The position numbers were made by a program, and so were the translations under genes. A DNA stretch of 64,000 bases from Nocardioides szechwanensis (GTDB taxonomy: Bacteria > Actinomycetota > Actinomycetes > Propionibacteriales > Nocardioidaceae): assembly GCF_900103935.1 (NCBI RefSeq), contig NZ_FNIC01000008.1:1-64000 (forward strand), read 5' to 3'. Below the pieces are notes generated by a model. It did not search any database and had not been told where the DNA came from. It was given only the letters and a program-made list of their open reading frames with translations. Positions 19,696-28,306 of this stretch are shown here, piece by piece. Every line of letters begins with the position of its first letter. Position 1 is the stretch's first letter.

Positions 19696-19747
19696 TAGTT
19701 GACGGAACAACCAACCTCCTGCCATAGTTAATTGAAGCAACAACCAA
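19696..19747. promoter_or_regulatory. twin MarR operator repeats
   Basis: Two 19-bp direct repeats, TAGTTGACGGAACAACCAA (19696-19714) and TAATTGAAGCAACAACCAA (19729-19747), match at 16 of 19 positions and start exactly 33 bp apart, about three helix turns. Each holds an imperfect TTG/CAA dyad. They fill the gap between the marR start and the oxidoreductase gene, as expected for a cooperative MarR-type double operator. The binding protein is inferred from position. Confidence 0.6.
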
Positions 19748-19782
19748 ATGCGGAAGTCCCGCCCAGAACTCAGGAGCACCTC

Positions 19783-20358
19783 ATGGCACACCTCTCCATC
19801 CTCGGCACCGGCAACATGGGCCAGGCCATCGCGGCGATCGCCGGCAAGGGCGGCCACACCGTCCAGCTGCTCAACACCAACGACGCCGACACCCAGGTGA
19901 CCGGCGACATCGTCGTCCTCGCGGTCCCCTACCCCTCCCTCAGCGAGATCGTCGCCACGCGCAGCGAGAGCCTGGCCGGCAAGGTCGTCGTCGACATCAC
20001 CAACCCGCTGAACTTCGAGACCTTCGACTCCCTGGTCGTTGCCGCCGACGGCCCCGCGGCCGCCGAGCTCGCCGCCGCCCTGCCGCAGTCGAGCGTGCTC
20101 AAGGCGTTCAACACCAACTTCGCCGCCACGCTGGCCTCGGGCACCGTCGGCTCGCTGAAGACCACCGTGCTGATCGCCGGCGACGACGCCGACGCGAAGT
20201 CGACCCTGGCCGGCGTCATCACCTCCGGCGGCCTCGACGTCGTCGACGCCGGCGCCCTGTCCCGGGCCCGCGAGCTCGAGGCCCTCGGCTTCCTGCAGCT
20301 CACCCTCGCCGTCCGGGAGCAGCTCTCCTGGGCCGGCGGCTTCGGCGTCGTCGCCTGA
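19783..20358 (+). CDS. NADPH-dependent F420 reductase-like oxidoreductase
   Basis: A 191-residue Rossmann protein starting HLSILGTGNMGQAIA, the NADP-binding signature of the F420H2:NADP oxidoreductase (NpdG/Fno) family, with VVDITNPLNFETF and AFNTNFAATLASG further on. Members of this family either reduce F420 or use NADPH for other small-molecule reductions; the missing F420-pocket details cannot be judged by eye. The ATG at 19783 has AGGAG upstream. Under the MarR twin operator it is probably induced by a small ligand or stress, and it is followed 31 bp later by the esterase-DUF5519 gene. Confidence 0.75.
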   Translation: MAHLSILGTGNMGQAIAAIAGKGGHTVQLLNTNDADTQVTGDIVVLAVPYPSLSEIVATRSESLAGKVVVDITNPLNFETFDSLVVAADGPAAAELAAALPQSSVLKAFNTNFAATLASGTVGSLKTTVLIAGDDADAKSTLAGVITSGGLDVVDAGALSRARELEALGFLQLTLAVREQLSWAGGFGVVA

Positions 20359-20389
20359 CCACCTCCCTACCCACGAGATCGAGCCCTCC

Positions 20390-21565
20390 ATGAGCACCCA
20401 GCCCTTCGCACCCCCTGTCGTCGCGACCTACGGCGCCACCGACCCTTCGGCCCCCCTGGTGGTGCTGCTGCACGGGCGCGGCTCCGACGAGCGCGAGATC
20501 CTCGGCCTCGCCGGGCACCTCCCCGCCGGTCCGGCATACGCGGCGGTGCGGGCACCGATCGCCGAGGGCGGTGGCTACGCCTGGTTCGCCAACCGCGGCA
20601 TCGGCCGGCCCGTCACTGAGTCGCTCCGCGCCACGATGGACTGGTTCCGCACCTGGCTCGACGACGTGGCGCCGTCCGGCCGCCCGGTGCTGCTGGTCGG
20701 CTTCAGCGGCGGCGCCGCCTTCGCCGGTGGACTGGTGCTCGACGACCCTGCGCGCTACGCCGGCGCGGCTGTCCTCTACGGCACGCTGCCGTTCGACGCC
20801 GGCCTGACCACCGCTCCTGGTGGGCTGGCCCACCTGCCGGTGTTCGTGGCCCAGGGCGAGGATGACCACGTGATCCCTCGCGAGCTCCTCGACCGGACCT
20901 GGGACTACCTGCTGTCCGAGTCCGGGGCGCCCACGGTCGCCCACCGCCAGCACGGGGGCCACCAGCTCACGGCCGGGACGGTGCACGAGCTGGGCGGCTG
21001 GGTCGCCCAGCGACTGGGCCACGTCGCCCGTCATGCGGCGACCCCGGCCGGGCCTCGCCCGGAGGCCACGTGGCCCACGCTGGGCGGCGGCGTCCTCCCG
21101 GAGAGGCGCGGCCCGCGCCCCGACGTGAGCTGGACTATCCCCCAGCAGCAGGAGAGCCAGAACGCACCGGCCGACCTCCAGGAGCGGCTCTTCGAGCAGG
21201 TCCGGGGGCTGGCCGGCGTCGACGTCGGTCCGTCACACATCTCGGTGGCCGGCGCGCGTGGCTTCACGCTGCGTGAGGGCTCCACCGACGAGCTGGCCTA
21301 CCTCGTCCCGCAGGTCGCGGAGTTCGCTCACCTGCACCCGGGCTACGACGGCTCGCTGCACCTGGTGCTGCCCCCCGACCTGGCCGCCGATGTCTCGGCC
21401 AAGGGCTGGGGACGCCCCCACATGTGGGCCGGGACCCGCCTCTCCCCCGGGTTCATGCTCGTCCACGGCCCGCGCGACGACGACGAGCTCGCCACGGTCC
21501 TCGGCATCGTGACCGCCGGCCACGCCTACGCCACCGGCGCACTGGTGCCGGCCGCCGCCCGGTGA
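20390..21565 (+). CDS. esterase fused to a DUF5519 ('luciferase') domain
   Basis: A 391-residue two-domain protein. Residues ~1-215 form a phospholipase/carboxylesterase-type alpha/beta hydrolase: VVLLHGRGSDERE, nucleophile elbow GFSGGAAF, acid GEDDHVIP and His in HGGHQL. Residues ~260-390 form a DUF5519 domain (LAYLVPQVAEFAHLHPGYDGSLHLVLP ... HMWAGTRLSPGFMLVHGPRDDDE). A Pro-rich linker joins them. It may hydrolyse a small ester and bind a product with the second domain, but the role of DUF5519 is unknown. Its TGA overlaps the GTG of the following hydratase gene, so the two are coupled. Confidence 0.78.
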   Translation: MSTQPFAPPVVATYGATDPSAPLVVLLHGRGSDEREILGLAGHLPAGPAYAAVRAPIAEGGGYAWFANRGIGRPVTESLRATMDWFRTWLDDVAPSGRPVLLVGFSGGAAFAGGLVLDDPARYAGAAVLYGTLPFDAGLTTAPGGLAHLPVFVAQGEDDHVIPRELLDRTWDYLLSESGAPTVAHRQHGGHQLTAGTVHELGGWVAQRLGHVARHAATPAGPRPEATWPTLGGGVLPERRGPRPDVSWTIPQQQESQNAPADLQERLFEQVRGLAGVDVGPSHISVAGARGFTLREGSTDELAYLVPQVAEFAHLHPGYDGSLHLVLPPDLAADVSAKGWGRPHMWAGTRLSPGFMLVHGPRDDDELATVLGIVTAGHAYATGALVPAAAR

Positions 21566-22332
21566 CGCCGGCCGACGCCGAGGCCGCCCTGCGCGCCGCG
21601 CGCGGGGCACGCCGTACCTTGGCGCCCTTCACCGACGCCGACCCCACCCTCGACGAGCAGTGGGGGTACGACGTGCAGTCCCTCGACCGCGCGCGGCGGC
21701 TCGGGTCCGGCGAGACGGTGATCGGGGCCAAGCTCGGCCTGACCAGCGCCGCCAAGCAGCAGCGGATGAACGTCGACCAGCCGATCGTCGGCTTCCTCAC
21801 CGACGTCATGCGCGTCGAGGCCGGGTCACTCGCCCGGACAGTGCCCGGGTGGGCCCAGCCGCGGATCGAGCCCGAGATCGCGTTCGTCACCGCCCAGGCA
21901 CTCTCGGCCCCGCTGACCCTGGACGAGGCCGCCCGTGCCGTGGACGGGGTGTGCGTGGCCGCGGAGGTCATCGACTCGCGCTACGACGGCTACCGGTTCC
22001 GGCTGCCCGACGTCGTCGCCGACAACACCAGCGCGGCGGGGTTCCTCGTCGGCCCGCTTGCGCGACCGACCGACCTCGACGAGCTCGCGCGGGTGCGCTG
22101 CGAGCTCGAGGTCGACGGCCACGTCGTGCACGAGGCCACCGGCGCCGCGATCCTCGGCCACCCGCTGCGGGCGCTGGTCCACCTCTCCGAGCACCTCGCC
22201 CGCCGCGGCCAGACCCTGCCCGCGGGCTCGCTCGTGCTCGCCGGCGCGCTCACGGACGCCGTACCCCTGCTCGGCGGCAGCCGCTACACGATCCGCATGA
22301 CCGGGCTCGGCACCCTGTCGGTCGGTGCCTGA
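21562..22332 (+). CDS. 2-keto-4-pentenoate hydratase / oxalocrotonate decarboxylase family
   Basis: A 256-residue fumarylacetoacetase-superfamily enzyme. Family motifs: GAKLGLTSAAKQ, GFLTD, IEPEIAF, AAEVIDSRYDGYRF, and VADNTSAAGFLVG. These enzymes hydrate 2-hydroxypenta-2,4-dienoate or decarboxylate 4-oxalocrotonate in aromatic meta-cleavage pathways. The GTG at 21562 overlaps the upstream esterase stop (GTGA). No other meta-cleavage gene is adjacent, so the metabolic assignment rests on the family alone. Confidence 0.8.
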   Translation: MTPADAEAALRAARGARRTLAPFTDADPTLDEQWGYDVQSLDRARRLGSGETVIGAKLGLTSAAKQQRMNVDQPIVGFLTDVMRVEAGSLARTVPGWAQPRIEPEIAFVTAQALSAPLTLDEAARAVDGVCVAAEVIDSRYDGYRFRLPDVVADNTSAAGFLVGPLARPTDLDELARVRCELEVDGHVVHEATGAAILGHPLRALVHLSEHLARRGQTLPAGSLVLAGALTDAVPLLGGSRYTIRMTGLGTLSVGA

Positions 22333-22373
22333 CTGCCAGAGGCCGTGGACGGGGCCCCGGAAGGTTGTCAGCG

Positions 22374-23549
22374 TCAGCGGTAGGCGGCGTGCCCCGTCAG
22401 CGCCTGGCCGATCACCAGCTGGTGCACCTCGGAGGTGCCCTCGTAGGTGAGCACCGACTCGAGGTTGTTGGCGTGCCGCATGATCGGGTACTCCAGCGTG
22501 ATCCCGGCGGCGCCCAGGATGGTGCGGCACTCCCGCGCGATCTTGATCGCCTCCCGCGTGTTGTTGAGCTTGCCGAGGCTGACCTGGCGGTGGTCGAGCG
22601 TCCCGGCGTCCTTGAGCCGGCCCAGGTGCAGGGCGAGCAGCATCCCCTTGCCGAGCTCCAGCGACATGTCGGCGATCTTGGCCTGGGTGAGCTGGAAGCC
22701 GGCCAGCGGCTTGTCGAAGATCTCCCGCTCCTGGCTGTAGGCGATCGCCGTCTCCAGGCAGTCGCGGGCCGCGCCCAAGGCGCCGAAGACGATCCCGAAC
22801 CGCGCCTCGCCGAGGCACGACAGCGGACCCGCCAGTCCGGTCACACCCGGTAGCACCGCAGAGCCGGGCAGTCGCACGTCGTCGAGGACCAGTTCGGAGG
22901 TGACCGACGCGCGCAGCGACATCTTCTGCTTGATCTCCGGCGCGGAGAAGCCCGGCGTGTCCGTGGGCACCGCGAAGCCGCGGATCCCGTCGTCGGTCTG
23001 CGCCCAGACCACCGCGACGTCCGCGACCGACCCGTTGGTGATCCACATCTTGTTGCCGGTCAGGACCCAGTCGTCCCCATCGCGCCGGGCGCGGGTTCGC
23101 ATCCCGCCGGGGTTGGAGCCGAAGTCCGGCTCGGTCAGGCCGAAGCAGCCGATGGCGTCGCCTGCGGCCATCCGCGGCAGCCACTCCTGCTTCTGTTCCT
23201 CCGAGCCGTGCTTCCAGATCGCAAACATCGCCAGCGACCCCTGCACCGACACGAGCGAGCGCAGCCCGGAGTCGCCGGCCTCGAGCTCCATGCAGGCCAG
23301 GCCGTACGCCGTGGCGCTGGTGCCGGCACAGCCGTAGCCCTCCAGGTGCATGCCCAGCAGACCCAGCGAGCCGAGCTCCTTCGTGAGCTCGCGCGCCGGG
23401 ACCGAGCCCGACTCGTACCACTCGGCCACGTGCGGCCTGATCTTGTCGGCGACGTACTTGCGGACGGTGTCGCGGATCGCGATGTCCTCGTCGCTCAGGA
23501 GGGTGTCGGTGGCGAAGAAGCCCAGCGGGCTCAGTGGGGTCGGGGGCAC
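22374..23549 (-). CDS. gcdH: glutaryl-CoA dehydrogenase-like acyl-CoA dehydrogenase
   Basis: A 391-residue acyl-CoA dehydrogenase. CFGLTEPDFGSNPGG and the WITNGSVADVAVVWA region bind FAD/substrate; the catalytic base lies in NLESVLTYEGTSEVH (the NLE-x-V-x-TYEGT pattern typical of glutaryl-CoA dehydrogenases). The enzyme would oxidise and decarboxylate glutaryl-CoA to crotonyl-CoA in lysine, tryptophan or benzoate catabolism. The GTG at 23549 is preferred because the upstream frame is antisense to the MFS gene. It starts 11 bp after the MFS gene ends, on the same strand. Confidence 0.8.
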   Translation of the reverse strand: MPPTPLSPLGFFATDTLLSDEDIAIRDTVRKYVADKIRPHVAEWYESGSVPARELTKELGSLGLLGMHLEGYGCAGTSATAYGLACMELEAGDSGLRSLVSVQGSLAMFAIWKHGSEEQKQEWLPRMAAGDAIGCFGLTEPDFGSNPGGMRTRARRDGDDWVLTGNKMWITNGSVADVAVVWAQTDDGIRGFAVPTDTPGFSAPEIKQKMSLRASVTSELVLDDVRLPGSAVLPGVTGLAGPLSCLGEARFGIVFGALGAARDCLETAIAYSQEREIFDKPLAGFQLTQAKIADMSLELGKGMLLALHLGRLKDAGTLDHRQVSLGKLNNTREAIKIARECRTILGAAGITLEYPIMRHANNLESVLTYEGTSEVHQLVIGQALTGHAAYR

Positions 23550-23559
23550 GGCGGTGATC

Positions 23560-24870
23560 CTATGGGCGCCGGTGCGTCTCGGCGTCGCGCACGACGAGCA
23601 GGACGGGGATGAGCAGCAGCGCGAGCAGGCCGCCGGCCAGCGACAGGACGGCGTAGCTCGTGGTCGCGACGACCCATCCGGACATCGCGCCACCGCCCGC
23701 GCCGGCGAGCGCGATCAGCACGTCGACGGAGCCCTGGGTGCGGGCGCGGGTGCCGAGCGGGGTGCCGTCGATGAGCAGCGCGGTGCCACTGATCACGCCG
23801 AAGTTCCAGCCCAGCCCCAGCAGCGCGAGGGCGAGGGTCAGCAAGGTCAGGGAGTCGCCGGGCGCGGTGGCCGCGACCAGCCCGGCAGCCAGCAGCGTGG
23901 CGCCCGCCGCGGCGGCCATCGGGATCCGGCCCAGGCGGTCGACGAGCGCGCCGGTGACGAGGGAGGGCAGGAACATGGCTCCGATGTGGATCCCGATCAC
24001 GAAGCCGACCTGTCCCAGGCTGTGGCCGTGGTGACGCATGTGGACGGGCGTCATCGTCATGATCGCCACCATCGCGATCTGGGTCAGCACCATGACGGTG
24101 GCGCCGACCAGGACTCGACGGTCAGGTCCCCGGGTCTGGGGCTCGCTTGCCTTCACCTCGGTGGGCTCGGGCGTGAGGTGCTCGTCGAGGGCCCGCGCGA
24201 CGAGGAGTGGGTCGGGTCGCAGGAAGACGAACAGCACCAGGCCGGCCAAGCCGAAGGCGACGGCCGCGAGCAGGAACGGGCCGGCCAGGGCGGGGATGCC
24301 GAGTGCCTCGGCGACCCTGCCGGTGGCCTCGACCGAGTTCGGGCCGGCGACCGCGCCGAAGGTGGTGGCGACCATCGCCACGCTGACCGCCGTGGCGCGA
24401 CGGTTCGCCGGGGCGAGGTCGGTGCCGGCGTACCGGGCCTGCAGGTTGGTCGCGGTGCCGGAGCCATAGACGAACAGCGAGAGGAACAGCAGCAGCGGGC
24501 TCGAGATCACGGCCGCCACGACGATCCCGGCCGCGCCCAGCGCGCCGGCCAGGAACCCCAGCGTGAGTCCACGCCGCCGGCCGGCACTCTGCGACACCCG
24601 TCCGACCAGGTAGACGGCGAACGCCGAGCCGAGGGTGAACAGAGCCGCGGGCACGCCGGCGACGCTGGCGCCGCCCAGCATGTCCTGGGCCAGCAGGGCA
24701 CCCACGGTGACTCCGGCTGCGAGACCAGCGCCGCCGAACACCTGCGAGATGACGACGACGACGAGCACCCGGCGGTGGAGGCGGCGACGCGCGTCGTCGT
24801 CCGTCGCCCATTCCGCGTGCTCGTGCGCCGGCCTCGCCTCATGGGCGAGCTTGGAGCTACTCTCCGACAT
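23560..24870 (-). CDS. MFS transporter
   Basis: A 436-residue transporter with 12 hydrophobic helices and the MFS loop motif GRVSQSAGRRRGLTLG between TM2 and TM3; a matching VDRLGRIPMA motif occurs in the second half. The N-terminal cytoplasmic tail is charged and His-rich. The central loop EPTEVKASEPQTRGPDRR is long. DHA1-like drug or metabolite efflux is plausible. It likely forms an operon with the GCDH-like gene downstream, suggesting movement of an organic acid, but the substrate is unknown. It is divergent from the His-rich secreted protein gene; the 215-bp gap shows no further gene. Confidence 0.83.
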   Translation of the reverse strand: MSESSSKLAHEARPAHEHAEWATDDDARRRLHRRVLVVVVISQVFGGAGLAAGVTVGALLAQDMLGGASVAGVPAALFTLGSAFAVYLVGRVSQSAGRRRGLTLGFLAGALGAAGIVVAAVISSPLLLFLSLFVYGSGTATNLQARYAGTDLAPANRRATAVSVAMVATTFGAVAGPNSVEATGRVAEALGIPALAGPFLLAAVAFGLAGLVLFVFLRPDPLLVARALDEHLTPEPTEVKASEPQTRGPDRRVLVGATVMVLTQIAMVAIMTMTPVHMRHHGHSLGQVGFVIGIHIGAMFLPSLVTGALVDRLGRIPMAAAAGATLLAAGLVAATAPGDSLTLLTLALALLGLGWNFGVISGTALLIDGTPLGTRARTQGSVDVLIALAGAGGGAMSGWVVATTSYAVLSLAGGLLALLLIPVLLVVRDAETHRRP

Positions 24871-25085
24871 TCGTCTTCCTGACGCTTCGCCCGCTTCGCA
24901 TTCACCGCGATTCTAGGGGCGGCGCCGTAGAGCCAGAGCCATAGGTCCCACACCGCACAGGGCCAAGGACTCCGGCTGCCGGTGCGCTCGTGAAGATTCG
25001 CTGAAGTTGCGGGCCAGGGGCCCTGACCGGGCCCGCGAGGCCTCCGGGTGGGGCCACGATGAGGTGTCCCTTCAAGGAGGATCTC

Positions 25086-25496
25086 GTGCCGGACATCGTG
25101 CCCAACACCATCAAGGTCGCCGCCGCTGCCATCGCCGTCCTCTTCGCCACCGCGACCGCCGCGATACCGGCCTACGCCGACGAACCCACCCCGAGCATTC
25201 CGGTGCCGAGTGCCGAGGAGACCTCGGGGGGGCACTCGCAACACGGCTCGGACCACACGACGACCCCGAGCGAGACGGCCGACGAACCAAGCACCGGGCA
25301 CGAAGACCACGCTCCTCCCACGGAGCCCACGGAACCCCCGAGTCGACCTCGCGCCTGGGTGTTCGGTGGCTTCGCGGCCGTCAACGGAGTGGCGCTGGCC
25401 TACGCCGCCTGGCTGCGCCGGCGTACCGCCCCCGACCGGGAGCGACGCACCAGGGCGCGCGTCGCCGCGCAGGTCCGAGAGGGGAACAACCGATGA
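25086..25496 (+). CDS. His-rich secreted/membrane-anchored small protein
   Basis: A 136-residue protein with an N-terminal signal peptide (hydrophobic AAAAIAVLFATATAAIPAYA, cleavage likely after AYA), an extracytoplasmic His/Asp/Glu/Thr-rich segment (SGGHSQHGSDHTTTP ... TGHEDHAPP), then a C-terminal transmembrane helix followed by an Arg-rich tail. The His-rich part is a plausible transition-metal-binding segment. The GTG at 25086 is supported by AAGGAGG eight bases upstream. Its TGA overlaps the ATG of the polyferredoxin gene, so the two products probably work together. No family is recognised. Confidence 0.7.
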   Translation: MPDIVPNTIKVAAAAIAVLFATATAAIPAYADEPTPSIPVPSAEETSGGHSQHGSDHTTTPSETADEPSTGHEDHAPPTEPTEPPSRPRAWVFGGFAAVNGVALAYAAWLRRRTAPDRERRTRARVAAQVREGNNR

Positions 25497-26908
25497 GCAC
25501 TCCCACCGTCGAGACACCACAGGCCGGCCCCGAGGACCAGCCCGACACCACCCCTCCCCCGGTCGGCCGCAACCTGATGGACATCCCGGTCGTCGCGCGG
25601 ATCCTGCGCAGCCGCTGGTACCCCGGAATCGTGCGGGTCCCGATCGCGGCGGTCTTCGGCCTGGTCGCCTACCAGCTGCTGATGGGTCCCGACGCCGCGC
25701 ACGACAACGCCGGCACTGCCTTGATGTGGGTGCTGTGGTGGCCCCTGCTCCCCATCGTCTTCGTCCTGCTCGGACGGTTCTGGTGCGCGGTGTGCCCCTT
25801 CGGCTGGCTCTCCGACCAGGTGCAGCGACTGGTCGGCGCCAACCAGCCGGTTCCGGCGTTCCTGAAGAAGTACGGCATCTGGATCATCGACGCGTCGTTC
25901 CTGGCCATCACCTGGGCCGACCACGTGTGGGGCATCGTGGAGTCGCCGTGGGGATCGGGCGTCCTGCTGCTCATCCTGACCACGGCGGTCATCATCTCCG
26001 GGGCCTTGTTCCAGCGTCGCACCTTCTGCCGCTACCTCTGCTTCCTCGGCGGGCTGTCCGCCAACTACGCCCGCACCGGCATGGTCGAGCTGCGCGCCGA
26101 CAGCGACATCTGCGCGACCTGCACGTCGCGCGCCGCCTGCTACAACGGCACCGACAAGGTCGCCGGCTGCCCGATGTTCACGTTCGCGCGCACCATGGAC
26201 ACCAACGCCAACTGCAACCTGTGCGCCAACTGCATCAAGGCCTGCCCCAACGACGCGATCCAGGTGCGGCTGCGCAAGCCCACCTCGGAGCTGTGGTTCA
26301 TCCGCTCCCCGCGCATCGAGGAGTCGTTCCTCGCGATGGCGATCATGGGCATCGTCATCGTCCAGAACGTCACCATGCTCGAGATGTGGTCCGACGTCCT
26401 GGCCTGGCTGCAGCGCACCACCGGGGTCACGAGCTACCCGGTCATCTTCACCATCGCGTTCGCCATCGCGGTCAGCCTCCCTGTCGGCCTGCTGGCCGGC
26501 GCCGCCAAGCTCGCCTCGGCGCACAACCTGGAGTCGACCAAGCTGAACTTCGCCAGGTTCGGCTACGCGCTGATCCCCCTCGACGTCGCCGCCCACATCG
26601 CCCACAACCTCTTCCACCTGCTCGCCGAGGGCGGGTCGGTGCTCACCACCGTCGCGGCGCTGGTCGGCATCGAGGCCGGCGACGGCGACCCCGCGCTGGC
26701 GAGCAACGGCACCATCCAGGTCCTGCAGTTCGCCCTGCTGGCGCTCGGCATCGCCGGTTCGCTGTACGCCGCGTCGCGGATCACCCGCCGCCGCTACCGG
26801 ACGGCCGCGCGGCGCCGTACGACGTACGCGCCGATGGCCGCACTGGTCCTGCTCCTCGGCGCCGTGAACGTCTGGCTGTTCCTGCTGCCGATGGCGCACC
26901 GCATGTGA
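25493..26908 (+). CDS. membrane polyferredoxin (NosR/NapH/CcoG-like)
   Basis: A 471-residue membrane protein with about eight hydrophobic helices. Cysteine motifs: C98-x2-C101-P (FWCAVCPFG), C179-x3-C183, C207-x2-C210-x5-C216-x9-C226, and a ferredoxin motif C241-x2-C244-x2-C247-x3-C251-P. This is the NapH/NosR/CcoG type of membrane Fe-S electron carrier, but it has no FMN-binding domain. It would move electrons across or to the outer face of the membrane, for example for metal reduction or a redox-enzyme maturation step. Translational coupling to the His-rich protein supports a metal-related role; this is inference. Confidence 0.83.
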   Translation: MSTPTVETPQAGPEDQPDTTPPPVGRNLMDIPVVARILRSRWYPGIVRVPIAAVFGLVAYQLLMGPDAAHDNAGTALMWVLWWPLLPIVFVLLGRFWCAVCPFGWLSDQVQRLVGANQPVPAFLKKYGIWIIDASFLAITWADHVWGIVESPWGSGVLLLILTTAVIISGALFQRRTFCRYLCFLGGLSANYARTGMVELRADSDICATCTSRAACYNGTDKVAGCPMFTFARTMDTNANCNLCANCIKACPNDAIQVRLRKPTSELWFIRSPRIEESFLAMAIMGIVIVQNVTMLEMWSDVLAWLQRTTGVTSYPVIFTIAFAIAVSLPVGLLAGAAKLASAHNLESTKLNFARFGYALIPLDVAAHIAHNLFHLLAEGGSVLTTVAALVGIEAGDGDPALASNGTIQVLQFALLALGIAGSLYAASRITRRRYRTAARRRTTYAPMAALVLLLGAVNVWLFLLPMAHRM

Positions 26909-26917
26909 GCGACCGGC

Positions 26918-27352
26918 TCAGGCGTCCTCGCTCTTGTTCATCCACGAGGGCGGAGGCGGCGGAGGCGCGCTGGGCGCCACGGGCCCGGTCGACGCCGGAG
27001 GTGCCGGCGCGGCCGGAGGCGGAGGCGGAGCCATCCCGCCCGGGGGCGGCGGCACCGTCCCGGCCGGCGGCGGGGGTACGGCGCCCGGGGGCGGCGGAGT
27101 GGTCTGCAGCACCAGCGCGGGCAGGGTCCCGGCGGACTCGAGGCCGCCCAGCGCGCTCATCAGCCGCTCCTTCTCACCCTCCGGGGCGGAGCGCCCGGTG
27201 GCCTCGAGGTAGCTGACCACGCCGAGGTCGCGCAGGAGCTTCTCCGGGGAGACGGCGGCCCCGGGGCCGCCGAGGCCTGAGCTGGCGAACGCAGTGTCTG
27301 CCTTGGCAGCGAGGTTGTCCGCCGCGGCCTTGGCCTTGTCCATGAATCCCAT
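26918..27352 (-). CDS. proline-rich small protein
   Basis: A 144-residue protein: an N-terminal amphipathic helix (MGFMDKAKAAADNLAAKAD), a middle segment KLLRDLGVVSYLEATGR, then a C-terminal ~60 residues of low-complexity proline runs (PPPPGAVPPPPAGTVPPPP). The start follows GGGAGG. The N-terminal part resembles small actinobacterial proteins that accompany AIM24-family genes; here it is divergent from one. The poly-Pro tail would suit protein-protein contacts. Function unknown. Confidence 0.65.
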   Translation of the reverse strand: MGFMDKAKAAADNLAAKADTAFASSGLGGPGAAVSPEKLLRDLGVVSYLEATGRSAPEGEKERLMSALGGLESAGTLPALVLQTTPPPPGAVPPPPAGTVPPPPGGMAPPPPPAAPAPPASTGPVAPSAPPPPPPSWMNKSEDA

Positions 27353-27476
27353 CTCGATGTCCTCCCACCGTTCGGCGCGATGTTGCTCTCGTTCGCGAGC
27401 GTACGCCGCACGGCGCTCGTAGAGTCACGAAGGAGAGGTCGGCCACAGGCCGATCGGGACGAGGAAGGAGCCGACG

Positions 27477-28208
27477 ATGCCGCTGCACGGAACACTTCTG
27501 GAGGAGTTCAAGGAGAAGGTGTCGACCGACCCGTTCTCCCTGCAGAACAAGAAGCTGCTCAAGATCAACATGGGCTACGGACCGGTGTGGGCCAGGACCG
27601 GGTCGATGGTCGCCTACCAGGGTGACGTGCGGTTCGAGAACAAGGGCTCCGGCGGCCTGGGCAAGATGTTCAAGCAGGCGGTCACCGGCGAGGGCGTCGA
27701 CATGATGCAGTGCACCGGCAGCGGCGAGCTGTTCGTCGCCGACTTCGCCACCGAGGTCCAGGTGCTCTACCTGGAGAACGACTCGCTGTCGGTCAACGGC
27801 GCCAACGTGCTCGCCTTCTCCTCCTCGATCGAGTGGGACATCCACCGCATCCAGGCTCGCGGCGCCGCCATGACCGGCGGCCTCTACAACGTCTCGCTGC
27901 GCGGCACGGGGTACGTCGCCGTCACCACGAAGGGCGACCCGGTCGCACTCGACGTGGCGAGCGCGCCGACCTTCGCCGACGCGCAGGCGGTCGTGCTCTG
28001 GACCTCCGGCGTGACCATGGACATCCGGGTCGACACCGGGGGCCTCAAGTCCCTGGTCCGTGGCGGAACCGGCGAGACGTTCCAGATGGCCTTCGGCGGC
28101 CAGGGGTACGTCGTCGTACAGCCGAGCGAGTCGGTGGTCACCGGCGGGCACCAGGCGGCCGGCCAGAGCAGCAGCGGTGGCGGCCTGGGTGGGCTGCTCG
28201 GCGGCTGA
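27477..28208 (+). CDS. AIM24-family protein
   Basis: A 243-residue beta-rich AIM24/TraT-like protein: VWARTGSMVAYQGDVRFENKG, SGELFVADFATEVQVLYLEND, SLSVNGANVLAFSSSIEWDIHRI, then YNVSLRGTGYVAVTTKGDPVAL. It ends in a Gly-rich tail GGGLGGLLGG. The AIM24 beta-helix family is widespread but without firm function in bacteria; association with membranes or stress responses has been suggested. ATG 27477 follows AAGGAG. It is divergent from the Pro-rich protein gene, with 124 bp between them. Confidence 0.82.
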   Translation: MPLHGTLLEEFKEKVSTDPFSLQNKKLLKINMGYGPVWARTGSMVAYQGDVRFENKGSGGLGKMFKQAVTGEGVDMMQCTGSGELFVADFATEVQVLYLENDSLSVNGANVLAFSSSIEWDIHRIQARGAAMTGGLYNVSLRGTGYVAVTTKGDPVALDVASAPTFADAQAVVLWTSGVTMDIRVDTGGLKSLVRGGTGETFQMAFGGQGYVVVQPSESVVTGGHQAAGQSSSGGGLGGLLGG

Positions 28209-28278
28209 CGCGTCCACGCACCTCCGGGGGCTGCTCGCGCGCGGTTCAGCGCGCCTTCAGCGAGGGTGCGACACGCTC

Positions 28279-28298
28279 CTCGTCTCCTACGAGACGAG
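28279..28298. promoter_or_regulatory. perfect inverted repeat before lipoprotein gene
   Basis: CTCGTCTC and GAGACGAG form 8-bp perfect arms around CTAC, ending 8 bp before the lipoprotein ATG. The right arm contains the only ribosome-binding-like purines, so an RNA hairpin here could hide the start region. Alternatively it is a DNA operator. Which of the two cannot be decided from sequence. Confidence 0.45.
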
Positions 28299-28306
28299 AA
28301 CCCACG

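Noticed and set aside
26980..27110. Repetitive GGCGG/CCGCC tract that looks like a DNA repeat or array
   Set aside because: It encodes the proline runs of the small Pro-rich protein; spacing is codon-based, with no CRISPR-like spacers.
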